This document shows, in pieces, positions 37,120 to 46,567 of a stretch of 64,000 nt of DNA. The stretch is from JAHJQZ01 sp963667595 (lineage in GTDB: Bacteria; Pseudomonadota; Alphaproteobacteria; Rhizobiales; Devosiaceae), in contig CAXXWD010000002.1 of NCBI GenBank assembly GCA_963667595.2, positions 1-64,000 on the forward strand. The letters are read 5' to 3'. A program made the translations under genes and the position numbers. A model generated the notes under the pieces. It did no database searches. It saw only the letters and a program-made list of their open reading frames with translations, and was not told the origin of the DNA. Positions within the stretch are counted from its first letter, which is position 1. Each line of letters begins with the position of its first letter.

Positions 37120-37776
37120 CTACAGCGTAGATGCCGCGGCGCGGGCGGCTGAGACGAAAGCGGCGATCAAAGCCGCGTCCTTGATCCCGGGTGCGCGCTC
37201 CACCCCGGACGAGACGTCGATGCCGTAGGGACGAACTTTCAGGAGGGCTTCGCCAACCGTATCCGGCGTCAGACCACCCGAAAGCATGAACGTCACGTCC
37301 CGGTCAAGTCCGCCGAGCACATCCCAGTCGAAGGCAACGCCACGCCCGCCCGGCAGTTCCGAGTTTTTCGGAGCCTTGGCGTCGAGCAACAGCCGGTCGC
37401 AGACCTCTTCGTAATCGCCGATCTGCGCGAGGTCCTCGTTGCCGGCAATGCCGACCGCCTTGAGGATCGGAATGCCGGCATCGGCCCGAATCGCATCGAC
37501 CCGGTGCGGGGCCTCCGGGCCGTGCAGCTGGATCCAGTCCGGATCGAGCGCGGCGATCTCGGCGACCTTGGAATTGTCGGGATTGACCAAAAGCACCACG
37601 CTTTCGACGCGTCCACGGGTTGCCGAAATCATTTCGGCCAGGGTGTCGATGTCAACATGGCGGGGCGAGCGGGGAAAATGCACGAAGCCGACCATGTCGG
37701 CGCCGGCATTTATGGCGGCTTCAAGGATGTCGTGTGATTTGATGCCGCAAATTTTGATGACCGGGGAATAGCTCAT
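37120..37776 (-). CDS. trpF: Phosphoribosylanthranilate isomerase
   Basis: 218-residue TIM barrel converting PRA to CdRP in tryptophan synthesis. The catalytic Cys is in VIKICGIKS near the N-terminus and the catalytic Asp in RLLLDAKAPKN. GGRGVAFDW and LSGGLTPDTV provide the phosphate site. First gene of the trp group, 15 bases after the LapA-domain gene's stop. Confidence 0.97.
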   Translation of the reverse strand: MSYSPVIKICGIKSHDILEAAINAGADMVGFVHFPRSPRHVDIDTLAEMISATRGRVESVVLLVNPDNSKVAEIAALDPDWIQLHGPEAPHRVDAIRADAGIPILKAVGIAGNEDLAQIGDYEEVCDRLLLDAKAPKNSELPGGRGVAFDWDVLGGLDRDVTFMLSGGLTPDTVGEALLKVRPYGIDVSSGVERAPGIKDAALIAAFVSAARAAASTL

Positions 37777-37791
37777 TGGATCAGCCGAGTT

Positions 37792-38151
37792 CTAGTCGAT
37801 CTCCAGAAAATCGTCGGTTGCCGCAACGCCCTTTTGAGGCTGCGGAGGTTGCTGGCGTTTGACGCCGTCGAGCTCGCGCCCGAGACGCTGCGCCTCGCGG
37901 CGGAACTGTCTGCGTTCACGGCGGTTGCGGCCCTGGGTCAGCCAGACGGCAAGGCCGCCAAGCACGACGCCGATGAGCAGCATGGTATAAATGAGAATGA
38001 AGAGTGGCACGTCGAACGACGGCAGGAGCGCCGATCCGGCGCCGAACGGATCGAGCCCCACCTGAACGCTCTGCCGGTTGGCCAGGGCAAACAGCACCAG
38101 CAACACAGCAAAAGGCAGGAGCAGAAACCAGCCCACCAGGCGCTTCGTCAT
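37792..38151 (-). CDS. LapA-domain (DUF1049) inner-membrane protein
   Basis: 119 residues with two membrane helices (about 5-24 and 49-70) and a basic, helical cytoplasmic tail (QGRNRRERRQFRREAQRLGR). The short loop and the FALANRQSVQVGLDPFG segment match the LapA_dom family. In enterics LapA assists LPS assembly control; its role here is not known. Located between ihfB and trpF, its usual place in the order. Confidence 0.85.
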   Translation of the reverse strand: MTKRLVGWFLLLPFAVLLVLFALANRQSVQVGLDPFGAGSALLPSFDVPLFILIYTMLLIGVVLGGLAVWLTQGRNRRERRQFRREAQRLGRELDGVKRQQPPQPQKGVAATDDFLEID

Positions 38152-38199
38152 CTGCTTTTCATTTCCGTTTCGGGCATACGCCTGTTCCGAGGTCTCAGC

Positions 38200-38478
38200 C
38201 TACTTGTTGAGTCGCTCGCGGATTTCCTTGCCGGCCTTGAATTGCGGCACATATTTCTCGTCGACGGCCACCTTCTCGCCGGTCCGCGGATTGCGGCCCG
38301 TACGCGGCGGTCGGTTCTTGATGGAAAAGGCTCCGAAGCCCCTCAGCTCCACCCGATCTCCCCGGGCCAGGGCATCACCGATCTCGTCCAGAATGGCGTT
38401 GACGATATTCTCGACATCGCGCTGGAAGAGATGCGGATTCTCCAAAGAGAGCTTTTCGATCAATTCAGACTTAATCAT
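38200..38478 (-). CDS. ihfB: Integration host factor subunit beta
   Basis: 92-residue HU/IHF-family DNA-bending protein. The signature VELRGFGAFSIKNRPPRTGR and the arm sequence NPRTGEKVAVDEKYVPQFKA are intact. With IhfA it bends DNA, for example at sigma-54 promoters, which is relevant because rpoN is in this window. Its neighbours sppA and rpsA are the classical context. Confidence 0.96.
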   Translation of the reverse strand: MIKSELIEKLSLENPHLFQRDVENIVNAILDEIGDALARGDRVELRGFGAFSIKNRPPRTGRNPRTGEKVAVDEKYVPQFKAGKEIRERLNK

Positions 38479-38516
38479 TTCTGCCCCCCAAACGGCATTT
38501 CCCTGACGGAAAGCCG

Positions 38517-39467
38517 TTAATCAGCAACATTTTCAGCCTGCCAAAGCGAGACAAGCCCGTCAAGCGCATTGGCGTGTCCGACGCTCATTCCGACAAAAGA
38601 GAGGGCTTGAGAGCCGGCAAGTTTCAAAAGCCGCGCCAGATTGTTGTCCGGCAGCGGATAATGGGTGACCACCTTGAGGTCCGGATCGAGATTGTACTGG
38701 TGGTCGAGCCAGGCCAGCGCTTCGGGTTCGCCGCCCGCTTCGTCGGCCAGGGCCACGTCGATCGCCTGTCGTCCCGTCATGATGCGGCCATCGGCCAGTT
38801 CGAGCACGCGGTCGCGATCGATGCCGCGTTCTTTTGCGACGATATCGACGAACCACTGGAAGCTGTCGTCGACCAGGGCCTGCAGGCTCCGGCGTACGTC
38901 ACCCACCATCGGATCGTCGATGTCCGGCTCGGCCTTGAGTGGCCCGGTCTGCACCTTGTCGAAATCGACCCCGATGGTTTCCATCAGTTTTCCGGCATCG
39001 ACGTGACTGTAATAGACCCCGATCGATCCCACGATCGACAGGCGGCGCGTGAAAATGCGTTTGGCGCTGACCGCCGCCATATAGGCGGCCGAGGCGCCGA
39101 GTTCCGCGATGGTGACAACCACTGGCTTGGCCTCGCCGAGCCCTTTCAGCGCTTCATAAAGCTCCTCGCCGCCGGCGGTGCTGCCGCCTGGCGAATTGAT
39201 CGAAACGATGACGGCCTTGACGTGGTCATCCGTCGCCATGCGGGTGATTTCCTGAAGTCGAACCGGATCGGTGGCGATGACGCCATCGATGACGATCCGA
39301 CCGATATGGTCGGCATTCCGGACGGCTGCGGGTGTGGCGAAACGACCGGCCAGCGCCAGAACCAACAGACCAAGCGCCACGAACGCAACGAGGCGCCAGC
39401 GGAAACGGGCGCGCTTCAGGGCGCGGACGGTCGGAAGGACGTGGGCGATTTGGCTGTCGTCAGTCAT
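38517..39467 (-). CDS. sppA: Signal peptide peptidase SppA
   Basis: 316-residue short-form SppA, a membrane-anchored serine protease (Ser-Lys dyad) that degrades left-over signal peptides. One membrane segment (about residues 25-45) precedes the domain. The catalytic Ser is probably in ELGASAAYMAAVSAK and the Lys in TGPLKAEPDID; INSPGGSTAGGEELYEAL and VGSIGVYYSH are the clp-like fold landmarks. The ATG at 39467 overlaps the GNAT gene's stop by eight bases, so the two are translationally linked. Confidence 0.94.
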   Translation of the reverse strand: MTDDSQIAHVLPTVRALKRARFRWRLVAFVALGLLVLALAGRFATPAAVRNADHIGRIVIDGVIATDPVRLQEITRMATDDHVKAVIVSINSPGGSTAGGEELYEALKGLGEAKPVVVTIAELGASAAYMAAVSAKRIFTRRLSIVGSIGVYYSHVDAGKLMETIGVDFDKVQTGPLKAEPDIDDPMVGDVRRSLQALVDDSFQWFVDIVAKERGIDRDRVLELADGRIMTGRQAIDVALADEAGGEPEALAWLDHQYNLDPDLKVVTHYPLPDNNLARLLKLAGSQALSFVGMSVGHANALDGLVSLWQAENVAD

Positions 39468-40017
39468 GCATCTGATACCGCAGGGTTCGGGAAGGTTGGC
39501 CGTCTTCCGGGCTGAACCGACGTACCATGTAGCGCGCGTCCGCGTCATAGGACAGAAGTTTCTGCGTCAGGGCGTCGATCTGTTCGACACGAAAGCCGAA
39601 ACGGGACCAGAAACCGGTGGATCGATTGACCGCCACCAGGCTGGCACTGTCGAACCCGCAGGCGCGGGCATGCTTGATCAGGCCTTCGACGATTCGGCTG
39701 GCCGCACCGACTTTGCGGGCCACGGGCATGAGCGCGATATCGTGAATGTAATAGGTGTTCGGCCGGTCGGGCAGGCGGCCGAGACGGCTATTGAGTTCGG
39801 GAATGTCGCCGAAGCGCCAGGGGTGACTCAGAACGTAGCCGGCGATGCGTTCTCCGATTTCGAGGACATAGGCACCGTCGTGATAAAGCGCCTGCTTTTC
39901 GGCAAGCACCTCCCGCGATTCGAAATAGCCGGGATGGACGACCGCAGCGATCCGCTCGACGGCCGTCAGATCGAAACCCGTCATTCCTCGCCAGTCGACA
40001 CTGATGCTGCTCCGCAT
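39460..40017 (-). CDS. GNAT-family N-acetyltransferase
   Basis: 185 residues. The acetyl-CoA-binding region is ALMPVARKVGAASRIVEGLI, followed by a beta-bulge strand (SASLVAVNRSTGFWSRFGF) typical of GNATs. The substrate is unknown. The ATG at 40017 with AGGA upstream was chosen; an internal ATG at 39984 is possible. Lies between rpsA and sppA and overlaps sppA. Confidence 0.82.
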   Translation of the reverse strand: MRSSISVDWRGMTGFDLTAVERIAAVVHPGYFESREVLAEKQALYHDGAYVLEIGERIAGYVLSHPWRFGDIPELNSRLGRLPDRPNTYYIHDIALMPVARKVGAASRIVEGLIKHARACGFDSASLVAVNRSTGFWSRFGFRVEQIDALTQKLLSYDADARYMVRRFSPEDGQPSRTLRYQMHD

Positions 40018-40198
40018 GGATCCTGGCCCGTCCTCAGCAGAGGGATCCGCACGAAAAGCGCGAATCCCGATCGACCAGTAAGGACAAATCCGGAAGCGAT
40101 GGCAGGCTCCTGCCATCCGGATCTGCCCTGGAGCGCGCCGCATCCCGGCAAAACGGGGCCGCGCGCTCCAGGTCCGTAAGGTGAGGCGTCTCCGAGAT

Positions 40199-40221
40199 GG
40201 AAAAGCGGTGTCCGCTTTTCC
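40199..40221 (-). terminator. Hairpin after rpsA (family A-like)
   Basis: Perfect 10-bp stem GGAAAAGCGG-TGT-CCGCTTTTCC just past the rpsA stop. It resembles the family A core and has no T run of its own beyond the stem. Confidence 0.5.
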
Positions 40222-40231
40222 CGGGTACGCT

Positions 40232-41932
40232 CTAGTGGTTCTCGCGATCCTTGAGCGCGGCGCCGAGAATGTCGCCGAGCGAAGCGCCGGAATCCGACGA
40301 ACCGTACTGGGCCACGGCTTCCTTTTCCTCGGCGATTTCGAGCGCCTTGATGGAAACGGAGATCCGGTTGGTCTTGCGGTCGTACTGGGTGACGCGCGTG
40401 TCCACCTTGTCGCCGACGGCGAACCGTTCCGGACGCTGGTCGGCGCGGTCGCGGGAAAGATCGGACCGACGGATGAAGGCCGTCATGCCGGTTTCGCCGA
40501 TTTCGACCTCGATACCACCATCATTGACCTGGGTGACGGTGCAGGTCACCACCGAGCCCTTGTGGACGCCGGCGCTGTCGGCCGCAGCGGCAGCCGCATC
40601 GGAGGCGAGCTGCTTGATGCCCAGCGAGATGCGTTCCTTCTCGATATCGACGTCGAGCACCTTGGCTTTGACGTGATCGCCACGGTTGTAGTCCTCGAGC
40701 GCTTCTTCGCCCTGGCGGTGCCAGTCGAGATCGGAGAGGTGAACCATGCCGTCGACATCGCCATCGAGCCCGATGAACAGGCCGAATTCGGTCTTGTTCT
40801 TGACTTCGCCTTCGACGGTCGAGCCGATCGGGTGACGATCCGCGAAGCTCTCCCACGGATTGGCGAGGCACTGCTTGAGACCCAGCGAAATGCGGCGCTT
40901 GTCCGGATCGACCTCGAGGATCATCACTTCCACTTCCTGGGAGGTCGAAACGATCTTGCCCGGATGGATGTTCTTCTTGGTCCAGCTCATTTCGGAAACG
41001 TGGATCAGGCCTTCGATGCCCGGCTCCAGTTCGACGAAAGCGCCGTAATCGGTGATGTTGGTCACGCGGCCCACGAACTTGGCGCCGACCGGATACTTGG
41101 CCTCGATGCCATCCCACGGATCGGCCTGAAGCTGCTTCATGCCCAGCGAGATGCGGTGGCTTTCCTGGTTGATGCGGATGATCTGAACCTTGATGGTCTC
41201 ACCGATGGTCAGAACTTCGGTCGGATGGTTGACGCGGCGCCAGGCGATGTCGGTGACATGCAGCAGCCCGTCGATGCCGCCGAGGTCGACGAACGCACCG
41301 TAATCGGTGATGTTCTTGACCACGCCGTCGACCACCTGGCCCTCTTCGAGCTGCTGGACGATCTCGGAACGCTGTTCGGCGCGGCTTTCCTCGAGAATGG
41401 ACCGGCGCGAAACGACGATATTGCCGCGACGCTTGTCCATCTTGAGGATCTGGAAGGGCTGCGGCACGTTCATCAGCGGGCCGATGTCGCGGATCGGACG
41501 GATGTCGACCTGCGAACGCGGCAGGAAGGCCACGGCGCCGTCGAGATCGACGGTGAACCCGCCCTTGACCTGGTTGAAGATGACGCCTTCAACCTTCTCG
41601 TTCTTCTCATACTTGGCTTCGAGCCGGATCCAGGATTCCTCGCGCCGGGCCTTTTCGCGGCTGAGAACCGCTTCACCCATGGCGTTCTCGACGCGGTCGA
41701 CATAGACCTCCACGTCGGAGCCGACTTCGATGCCCCCCTCGCGGCCGGCGGCGCCGAATTCCTTCAAGGGCACGCGGCCCTCGGTCTTCAGACCGACATC
41801 GATAATGGCCAGATCATTCTCGATGGCGATGACCTTCCCCTTGACGACCGTGCCCTCGAGAGGTTCGGCGTCGACGAAGGAGTTCATCAGCAAGGCTTCG
41901 AAGTCTTCGGTGGTTACGTTTGGCTGAGCCAT
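40232..41932 (-). CDS. rpsA: 30S ribosomal protein S1
   Basis: 566-residue S1 with six OB-fold S1 repeats (for example VVKGKVIAIENDLAIIDVG, GYGAFV-like blocks ITDYGAFVDLGGIDGLLHVT and ITDYGAFVELEPGIEGLIHV). It binds mRNA leaders at the ribosome. The ATG at 41932 has AGGAAAT upstream and begins MAQPNVTTEDFEALL, the family start; earlier in-frame codons are not used. No cmk gene precedes it (see the kinase at 42252). Confidence 0.98.
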   Translation of the reverse strand: MAQPNVTTEDFEALLMNSFVDAEPLEGTVVKGKVIAIENDLAIIDVGLKTEGRVPLKEFGAAGREGGIEVGSDVEVYVDRVENAMGEAVLSREKARREESWIRLEAKYEKNEKVEGVIFNQVKGGFTVDLDGAVAFLPRSQVDIRPIRDIGPLMNVPQPFQILKMDKRRGNIVVSRRSILEESRAEQRSEIVQQLEEGQVVDGVVKNITDYGAFVDLGGIDGLLHVTDIAWRRVNHPTEVLTIGETIKVQIIRINQESHRISLGMKQLQADPWDGIEAKYPVGAKFVGRVTNITDYGAFVELEPGIEGLIHVSEMSWTKKNIHPGKIVSTSQEVEVMILEVDPDKRRISLGLKQCLANPWESFADRHPIGSTVEGEVKNKTEFGLFIGLDGDVDGMVHLSDLDWHRQGEEALEDYNRGDHVKAKVLDVDIEKERISLGIKQLASDAAAAAADSAGVHKGSVVTCTVTQVNDGGIEVEIGETGMTAFIRRSDLSRDRADQRPERFAVGDKVDTRVTQYDRKTNRISVSIKALEIAEEKEAVAQYGSSDSGASLGDILGAALKDRENH

Positions 41933-42251
41933 ATAATTTCCTGTTGCACCGGGACGTTTATGAAAGGCTGCCGATGCCGCCGGCCCCGATCCATCCCGCG
42001 CGCTACTATGCGGAAATGGCCCGGCGCATTGGGCGCGGAAGGTCATTGACTGCCGATTAAGCTGTTATCCGCCGCCTGGCGCCCGGCCCCTCTTGTTCCG
42101 GTGGAACGCCGGTGTCGTCTCAGAGGCGCAAGCTTGGATTTTGAGGTGCCAAACACCCCGACTTGCGCGCAATAGACATCCCGACGATCACGATGGCTGC
42201 GCAGAGTGGGCTTTCTATAGCCATTTTGGCTATCTGAGGCAAGATGTCCGC
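41933..42251. other. rpsA upstream region
   Basis: 319 bases between the UPF0200-like kinase stop and the rpsA start. It should contain the rpsA promoter and any S1 autoregulatory leader, but I could not identify convincing boxes, repeats or an additional reading frame. Confidence 0.35.
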
Positions 42252-42809
42252 TCAGGCGGCGGTGATGGCGGCGTAAATACGGGAAAGGGCGGTTTCGAGT
42301 TCCGAAAGCGTACCATCATTGACCACGTGATAATCGGCCAGGGCGATGGGCGGGGCTTTTTCGAGATTTTCGATCTCAGCTATATCCCGCGCGTCCATCT
42401 CGTCCCGTGTGAGCGGGCGGACCGGGCGCTTCGCCAGACGCGAAGCCCTGACCGACCGGGCCGCATGAATGGCGATGATCGTCAGGGTGTCGCCGAACTC
42501 GGCGCGTAAAAGCTTGAGTTCGGAATACGAGTAGATGCCGTCGATCAGCGCCTTGCCGCCCGATGCGAGGGAGGCACGGATTTCCGGCAGCTTGCGTTTG
42601 GCCATTACGGCCATGCCTTCGCTGGCGCGCAGCTCCTCGCGGAGGCGGCGCTCGTTTTCCGGCGTCACCGCAAGGCCACGCGCCCTGATTTCGGTCATCA
42701 CCACGTCGCCGAAATAAACGATGGGCAGCTTGCCCGTCGCGGTCAGGAAGCGCGACGCTTCGCTTTTGCCGGTGCCGGAAAGCCCGACAAGTCCGATAAC
42801 GCTCGACAT
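42252..42809 (-). CDS. P-loop nucleotide kinase-like protein, UPF0200/dephospho-CoA-kinase-like
   Basis: 185 residues. The P-loop GLSGTGKS spans residues 9-16. IVYFGDVVMTEIRARGLAVT, then ENERRLREELRASEGMAVMA, ALIDGIYSYSELKLLRAEFG and ALADYHVVNDGTLSELE follow the plan of UPF0200 proteins, a nucleotide-kinase-like group best known from archaea. Dephospho-CoA kinase is the nearest well-known relative. It occupies the position upstream of rpsA where cmk (cytidylate kinase) normally sits in this order, and it is too short and too different to be Cmk. The substrate is unknown. Family call from recollection of motifs, not a search. Confidence 0.65.
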   Translation of the reverse strand: MSSVIGLVGLSGTGKSEASRFLTATGKLPIVYFGDVVMTEIRARGLAVTPENERRLREELRASEGMAVMAKRKLPEIRASLASGGKALIDGIYSYSELKLLRAEFGDTLTIIAIHAARSVRASRLAKRPVRPLTRDEMDARDIAEIENLEKAPPIALADYHVVNDGTLSELETALSRIYAAITAA

Positions 42810-42994
42810 GACCTCATGATCCCCGATTTTACCGATCCGATTAGCATGTCGGGACGCCTGACGCCAACACCGTGCACGTCCGGTTATGCAAAGGCTGATT
42901 TTGCGTTTGACACCGGGCAGTGATGTAAACTAACCGACTGCCCAGCCTCAGGCGGGACGGCCCGCCCGGTCCAGATGAAAAAAGAGGTATCATC

Positions 42995-43375
42995 GTGGCA
43001 AGTCTTGAGCGTGGCACCAAGCGACAGTGCCTCTATTGCGGAACCAAGTTCTACGATCTCAACAAGGATCCGATCCTGTGCCCGAACTGCGGTAAGGCGT
43101 TTGCCGTCATCGCCGCAAAGCCGGTGGTGCGCGTCGTTCCGGAAAGCAAGGAAGAAGAAACCGTGCATGTCGACAAGGCTGCCGTTGAAGCCGGCGCCGA
43201 AGTGATCTCGCTCGACGAAGCCGAGACCGAAGACGATGGCGACGACATTCCGGATGTCGAGGATGTCGAGGTCGATGACGAGCTGGGCGGCGATGACGAC
43301 GACGTTTTCCTCGAAGAAGACGAGGATGACGACGAGATCAAGTTCGCGGTCAACAGCAACGACGACGAGGTTTAG
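42995..43375 (+). CDS. TIGR02300 family protein (FYDLN acid protein)
   Basis: 126 residues. N-terminal zinc-ribbon-like pair of CxxC motifs (CLYCGTKFYDLN and CPNCGK) with the FYDLN signature, then a long, very acidic tail rich in Asp/Glu (about residues 70-126). Function unknown; restricted to alphaproteobacteria, usually just before aroA-cmk-rpsA. The start is GTG at 42995 after AAGAGG. Divergent from the UPF0200-like gene. Confidence 0.9.
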   Translation: MASLERGTKRQCLYCGTKFYDLNKDPILCPNCGKAFAVIAAKPVVRVVPESKEEETVHVDKAAVEAGAEVISLDEAETEDDGDDIPDVEDVEVDDELGGDDDDVFLEEDEDDDEIKFAVNSNDDEV

Positions 43376-43571
43376 GTCAGTATCGGGAACTCGGCCGGCC
43401 GATTCCTCAAGGAAAGCGGCATCATGAGAACACGCATTTTTCCTTCTCACGTGTTTTCGTCGGCTGAGGCAATTTCTCGCTTGCTTTGCGCGTAACGCTT
43501 GAATAGGTTTCGCGCCGTTCCGCCGCCCCCAAGCGGCACCGACCCGAGCAAGGGTCCTGGTTCGGAACTGT

Positions 43572-43647
<76 letters not shown>

Positions 43648-43952
43648 TTTCGAACCACCGTGTTTGCGGCAGCGTTCTTTTTTTACGACAGGTTTCAGGT
43701 GAAATCCGTGTGCGGGCCGTTACCAATGGTCGGCGTTTGTCTTGTTGACGCTCTTGTCGTCTTGAATCGCCGGGCAAGAGGTGGCGGCCGCGCTTTGGAC
43801 TTGCAGGTCGCATGAGCGTGAAATCTCCTGGAAGAATTGCAACCGGCTCCCCCAAAGCTCTTCACGATGCGCGCCAGCCCACGCGGTCTTTCCATGCGCC
43901 CGTCGCTGTGGCATCAAGAGCAATGCGCAAGCGCAACGGCAAGGACAAGCCA

Positions 43953-44567
43953 ATGGCCATTCGACTTCATCAGGGCGATCTGCCCGATCTTTCGCTTTAT
44001 GGCCGCGAAGTGGCCGTGGATACCGAGACCATGGGTCTCATCCCGAGCCGGGACCGGTTGTGCGTGGTGCAGCTGTCGCCCGGCGACGGCAGCGCCGATG
44101 TCGTCCAGATCGGCAAGGACCAGACCCGCGCGCCCAATCTCGAGAAGCTCCTGACCGATCCGGAACGCACCAAGATCTTTCATTTCGCCCGGTTCGACAT
44201 TGCCGTGCTCAAGAAGCGATTCGGCATCGATGTCACGCCCATCTACTGCACCAAGATCGCCTCGAAACTGGTCAGGACCTATACCGACCGGCACGGGCTC
44301 AAGGATCTGGCGCGCGAACTGCTCGGGGTCGATCTTTCCAAGCAGCAGCAGAGTTCGGACTGGGGCGCCGAAAAGCTGATTCCCGCCCAGCTCGATTATG
44401 CCGCGTCCGATGTGCTCTACCTGCACGATCTCAAGCGTCACCTCGACCGCATGCTCGAACGCGAGGGACGGCGCGAACTGGCCGAAAACTGCTTCAATTT
44501 CCTGCCGACGCGCGCGGATCTCGATCTTCTCGGCTGGCCGGAAATCGACATTTTTGCCCATAGCTAA
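43953..44567 (+). CDS. Ribonuclease D-family 3'-5' exonuclease
   Basis: 204 residues, only the DEDD exonuclease domain of RNase D without HRDC domains, as is common in alphaproteobacteria. Catalytic motifs are ExoI VAVDTETMGL, ExoII HFARFDIAVLKKRFG and ExoIII DYAASDVLYLHDL. Probably trims tRNA or other small RNAs. The ATG at 43953 has AAGGA upstream and begins the conserved MAIRLHQGDLP; longer frames to 43812 are unlikely. lptC starts 11 bases downstream. Confidence 0.9.
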   Translation: MAIRLHQGDLPDLSLYGREVAVDTETMGLIPSRDRLCVVQLSPGDGSADVVQIGKDQTRAPNLEKLLTDPERTKIFHFARFDIAVLKKRFGIDVTPIYCTKIASKLVRTYTDRHGLKDLARELLGVDLSKQQQSSDWGAEKLIPAQLDYAASDVLYLHDLKRHLDRMLEREGRRELAENCFNFLPTRADLDLLGWPEIDIFAHS

Positions 44568-44578
44568 AAGATCGTGGC

Positions 44579-45217
44579 GTGACCGCCAAAACCCTTGCCA
44601 ATCCCGCCATCCGTGCCGGCCTCTACCACAGGCTGAGGCGACGCAACCGTCTGATCGGGTTTCTGCGCTTTCTCGTGCCGCTCCTGGGCATGGTGCTGTT
44701 CGGCTTTCTGGTGGCAGAGATCGTCATCTCCAAGATGGTGAACGATTACGGGATTTCCGACATCCGCCTCGAACAGGACCGATTGCTGATCGAAACGCCG
44801 CAATATGAGGGCGTGACCGAGACCGGCACGCGCTACAGGGTGGTCGCCAAAACGGCGTTCACCCTGATTTCCGAAGCCGACACCATCGAACTGCATCAGG
44901 CCGTTCTGGATGTCGTCCGCCCGGACGGGGTCAGCTACCATGCCACGGCCGAACGTGCTCTTTACAATCTGATCGCCCAGACGGTCGATGTGCCCGGCAG
45001 CGCCGATGTTGTCGACTCCCGCAAGACCGTATCGAAGCTGCATAACACCTTCGTCGACTGGCATAAGCAGATCATCGACGCACGATCCGGGGCCGTGGTG
45101 ACCTTCGCCGACGGCACCAGACTGGTGGCGCGATCGCTGGTCATGTATGGCGAGGACAATCGTTGGGACATGACGGACGTCATCCTCGACACGCCCGCCA
45201 CTGAGGAGGAGCCATGA
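44579..45217 (+). CDS. lptC: LPS export system protein LptC
   Basis: 212-residue bitopic membrane protein that passes LPS from the LptBFG transporter to LptA. Single membrane helix (FLRFLVPLLGMVLFGFLVAE, about residues 28-47) followed by a periplasmic beta-jellyroll domain. GTG start at 44579. Overlaps lptA by four bases. Confidence 0.9.
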   Translation: MTAKTLANPAIRAGLYHRLRRRNRLIGFLRFLVPLLGMVLFGFLVAEIVISKMVNDYGISDIRLEQDRLLIETPQYEGVTETGTRYRVVAKTAFTLISEADTIELHQAVLDVVRPDGVSYHATAERALYNLIAQTVDVPGSADVVDSRKTVSKLHNTFVDWHKQIIDARSGAVVTFADGTRLVARSLVMYGEDNRWDMTDVILDTPATEEEP

Positions 45218-45669
45218 AACGCATCTGGACGCTCATCTGGTCGGTCGTGCTGATCCTTGCCGCCTTGCCCGCACTGGCCGAGGGGGAAGTGCACATCACC
45301 GCCGATCGCTTCGTGATCGAGGAAAACCTCAATCAGGCGACGTTTTCCAGCAATGTCGTCGTCATCCAGGGGGAAACGACCATCAATGCCGATATCGTCA
45401 AGGTCATCTACGGCGCGGGCGGTGCATCCGACATCAAGAAGCTCATCGCCACCGACCATCTCGTCATCACCACGCCGACCCAGCACGTGACCGGCCAGTC
45501 CGGCGAATATGATCCCAAGACGCGCATCATGGTCGTAACGGGCAATGTCGTGTCCGAAAACGAGTCGGGTCGGGTGATGGGATCGAAGATGCGCGTTAAT
45601 TTCGCCGCCAATACCACCGAATTCGATACCGGCAATGGCGAGAGGGTGACCGGGGTATTCAGCCCATGA
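45214..45669 (+). CDS. lptA: LPS transport periplasmic protein LptA (OstA-like)
   Basis: 151 residues with signal peptide (IWTLIWSVVLILAALPALA) and an OstA/LptA beta-jellyroll domain (ADRFVIEENLNQATFSSNVV). Forms the periplasmic bridge for LPS. Starts inside lptC's stop and overlaps lptB by four bases. Confidence 0.9.
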   Translation: MKRIWTLIWSVVLILAALPALAEGEVHITADRFVIEENLNQATFSSNVVVIQGETTINADIVKVIYGAGGASDIKKLIATDHLVITTPTQHVTGQSGEYDPKTRIMVVTGNVVSENESGRVMGSKMRVNFAANTTEFDTGNGERVTGVFSP

Positions 45670-46415
45670 GCGAGACGGAAGGATTCGACCAGACCGATTG
45701 GCTGGTCGCCCACTCGCTGGCCAAGTCCTTCGGCCGCCGCGAAGTCGTGCGCGACGTCGGTATCGCCGTCAGGCGGGGCGAGGCGGTGGGGCTACTGGGT
45801 CCGAATGGCGCCGGCAAGACGACGGTCTTCACCATCATCATGGGGCTGGTCAAGCCCGACAGGGGCGAAGTGCTGCTCGACGGGCGCCGCATCACCCTGT
45901 TGCCGCTATTCGAGCGCGGACGGCTCGGTATCGGCTATCTGCCGCAGGAACCGTCGATCTTTCGCGGCATGAGCGTCAAGGACAATATCCTGGCCGTGCT
46001 CGAAGGCCATGTCCGCTCGCGCAAGGCGCGTCGGGCGCGGCTTGAAGCGCTATTGGAAGAATTCTCCATCTCGCACCTTATCAACGCCAATGCCCTGGCC
46101 CTGTCGGGTGGCGAAAGGCGACGCGTCGAGATCGCCCGCGCCCTCGCGGCCGATCCCGTCTTCATGTTGCTCGACGAACCGTTCGCCGGCATCGATCCCA
46201 TTGCCGTCGCCGACATCAAGGGACTGGTGCGCCAGCTCACCCAGCGGGGCATCGGCGTTCTGATCACCGATCACAATGTCCGCGAAACCCTGAGACTGGT
46301 CGATCGCGCCTACATCATCTTCGAGGGCCGCGTGATGATTCAGGGCAAGCCCGAAACCATCGCCGCCGACGAAAAAGCCAGGCGCATCTATCTCGGCGAG
46401 GATTTCGAGCTTTAG
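45666..46415 (+). CDS. lptB: LPS export ABC transporter ATPase LptB
   Basis: 249-residue ABC ATPase that drives LPS extraction from the inner membrane. Walker A GPNGAGKTT, signature LSGGERRRVEIARAL, Walker B FMLLDEPFAGIDP and the switch His in ITDHNVRET are all intact. Immediately precedes rpoN, the classic arrangement. Confidence 0.97.
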   Translation: MSETEGFDQTDWLVAHSLAKSFGRREVVRDVGIAVRRGEAVGLLGPNGAGKTTVFTIIMGLVKPDRGEVLLDGRRITLLPLFERGRLGIGYLPQEPSIFRGMSVKDNILAVLEGHVRSRKARRARLEALLEEFSISHLINANALALSGGERRRVEIARALAADPVFMLLDEPFAGIDPIAVADIKGLVRQLTQRGIGVLITDHNVRETLRLVDRAYIIFEGRVMIQGKPETIAADEKARRIYLGEDFEL

Positions 46416-46567
46416 CTCGTTTCGCGTTTTGGCGGAACCGATCCGGCCTGACCCGGCAATATGGTCGCGCGTGATCCCGGTTTGCTCTGACGACACGTGG
46501 TGTTGTCCCCAGAAACCCGTGCGATTCGCATGTTGCCTGTGCACGAATACCTGATTAACCAGGGATC

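Noticed and set aside
40181..42049. 622-codon plus-strand frame opposite rpsA
   Set aside because: Mirror frame of a well-conserved ribosomal protein gene; the translation is low-complexity Asp/Val-rich.
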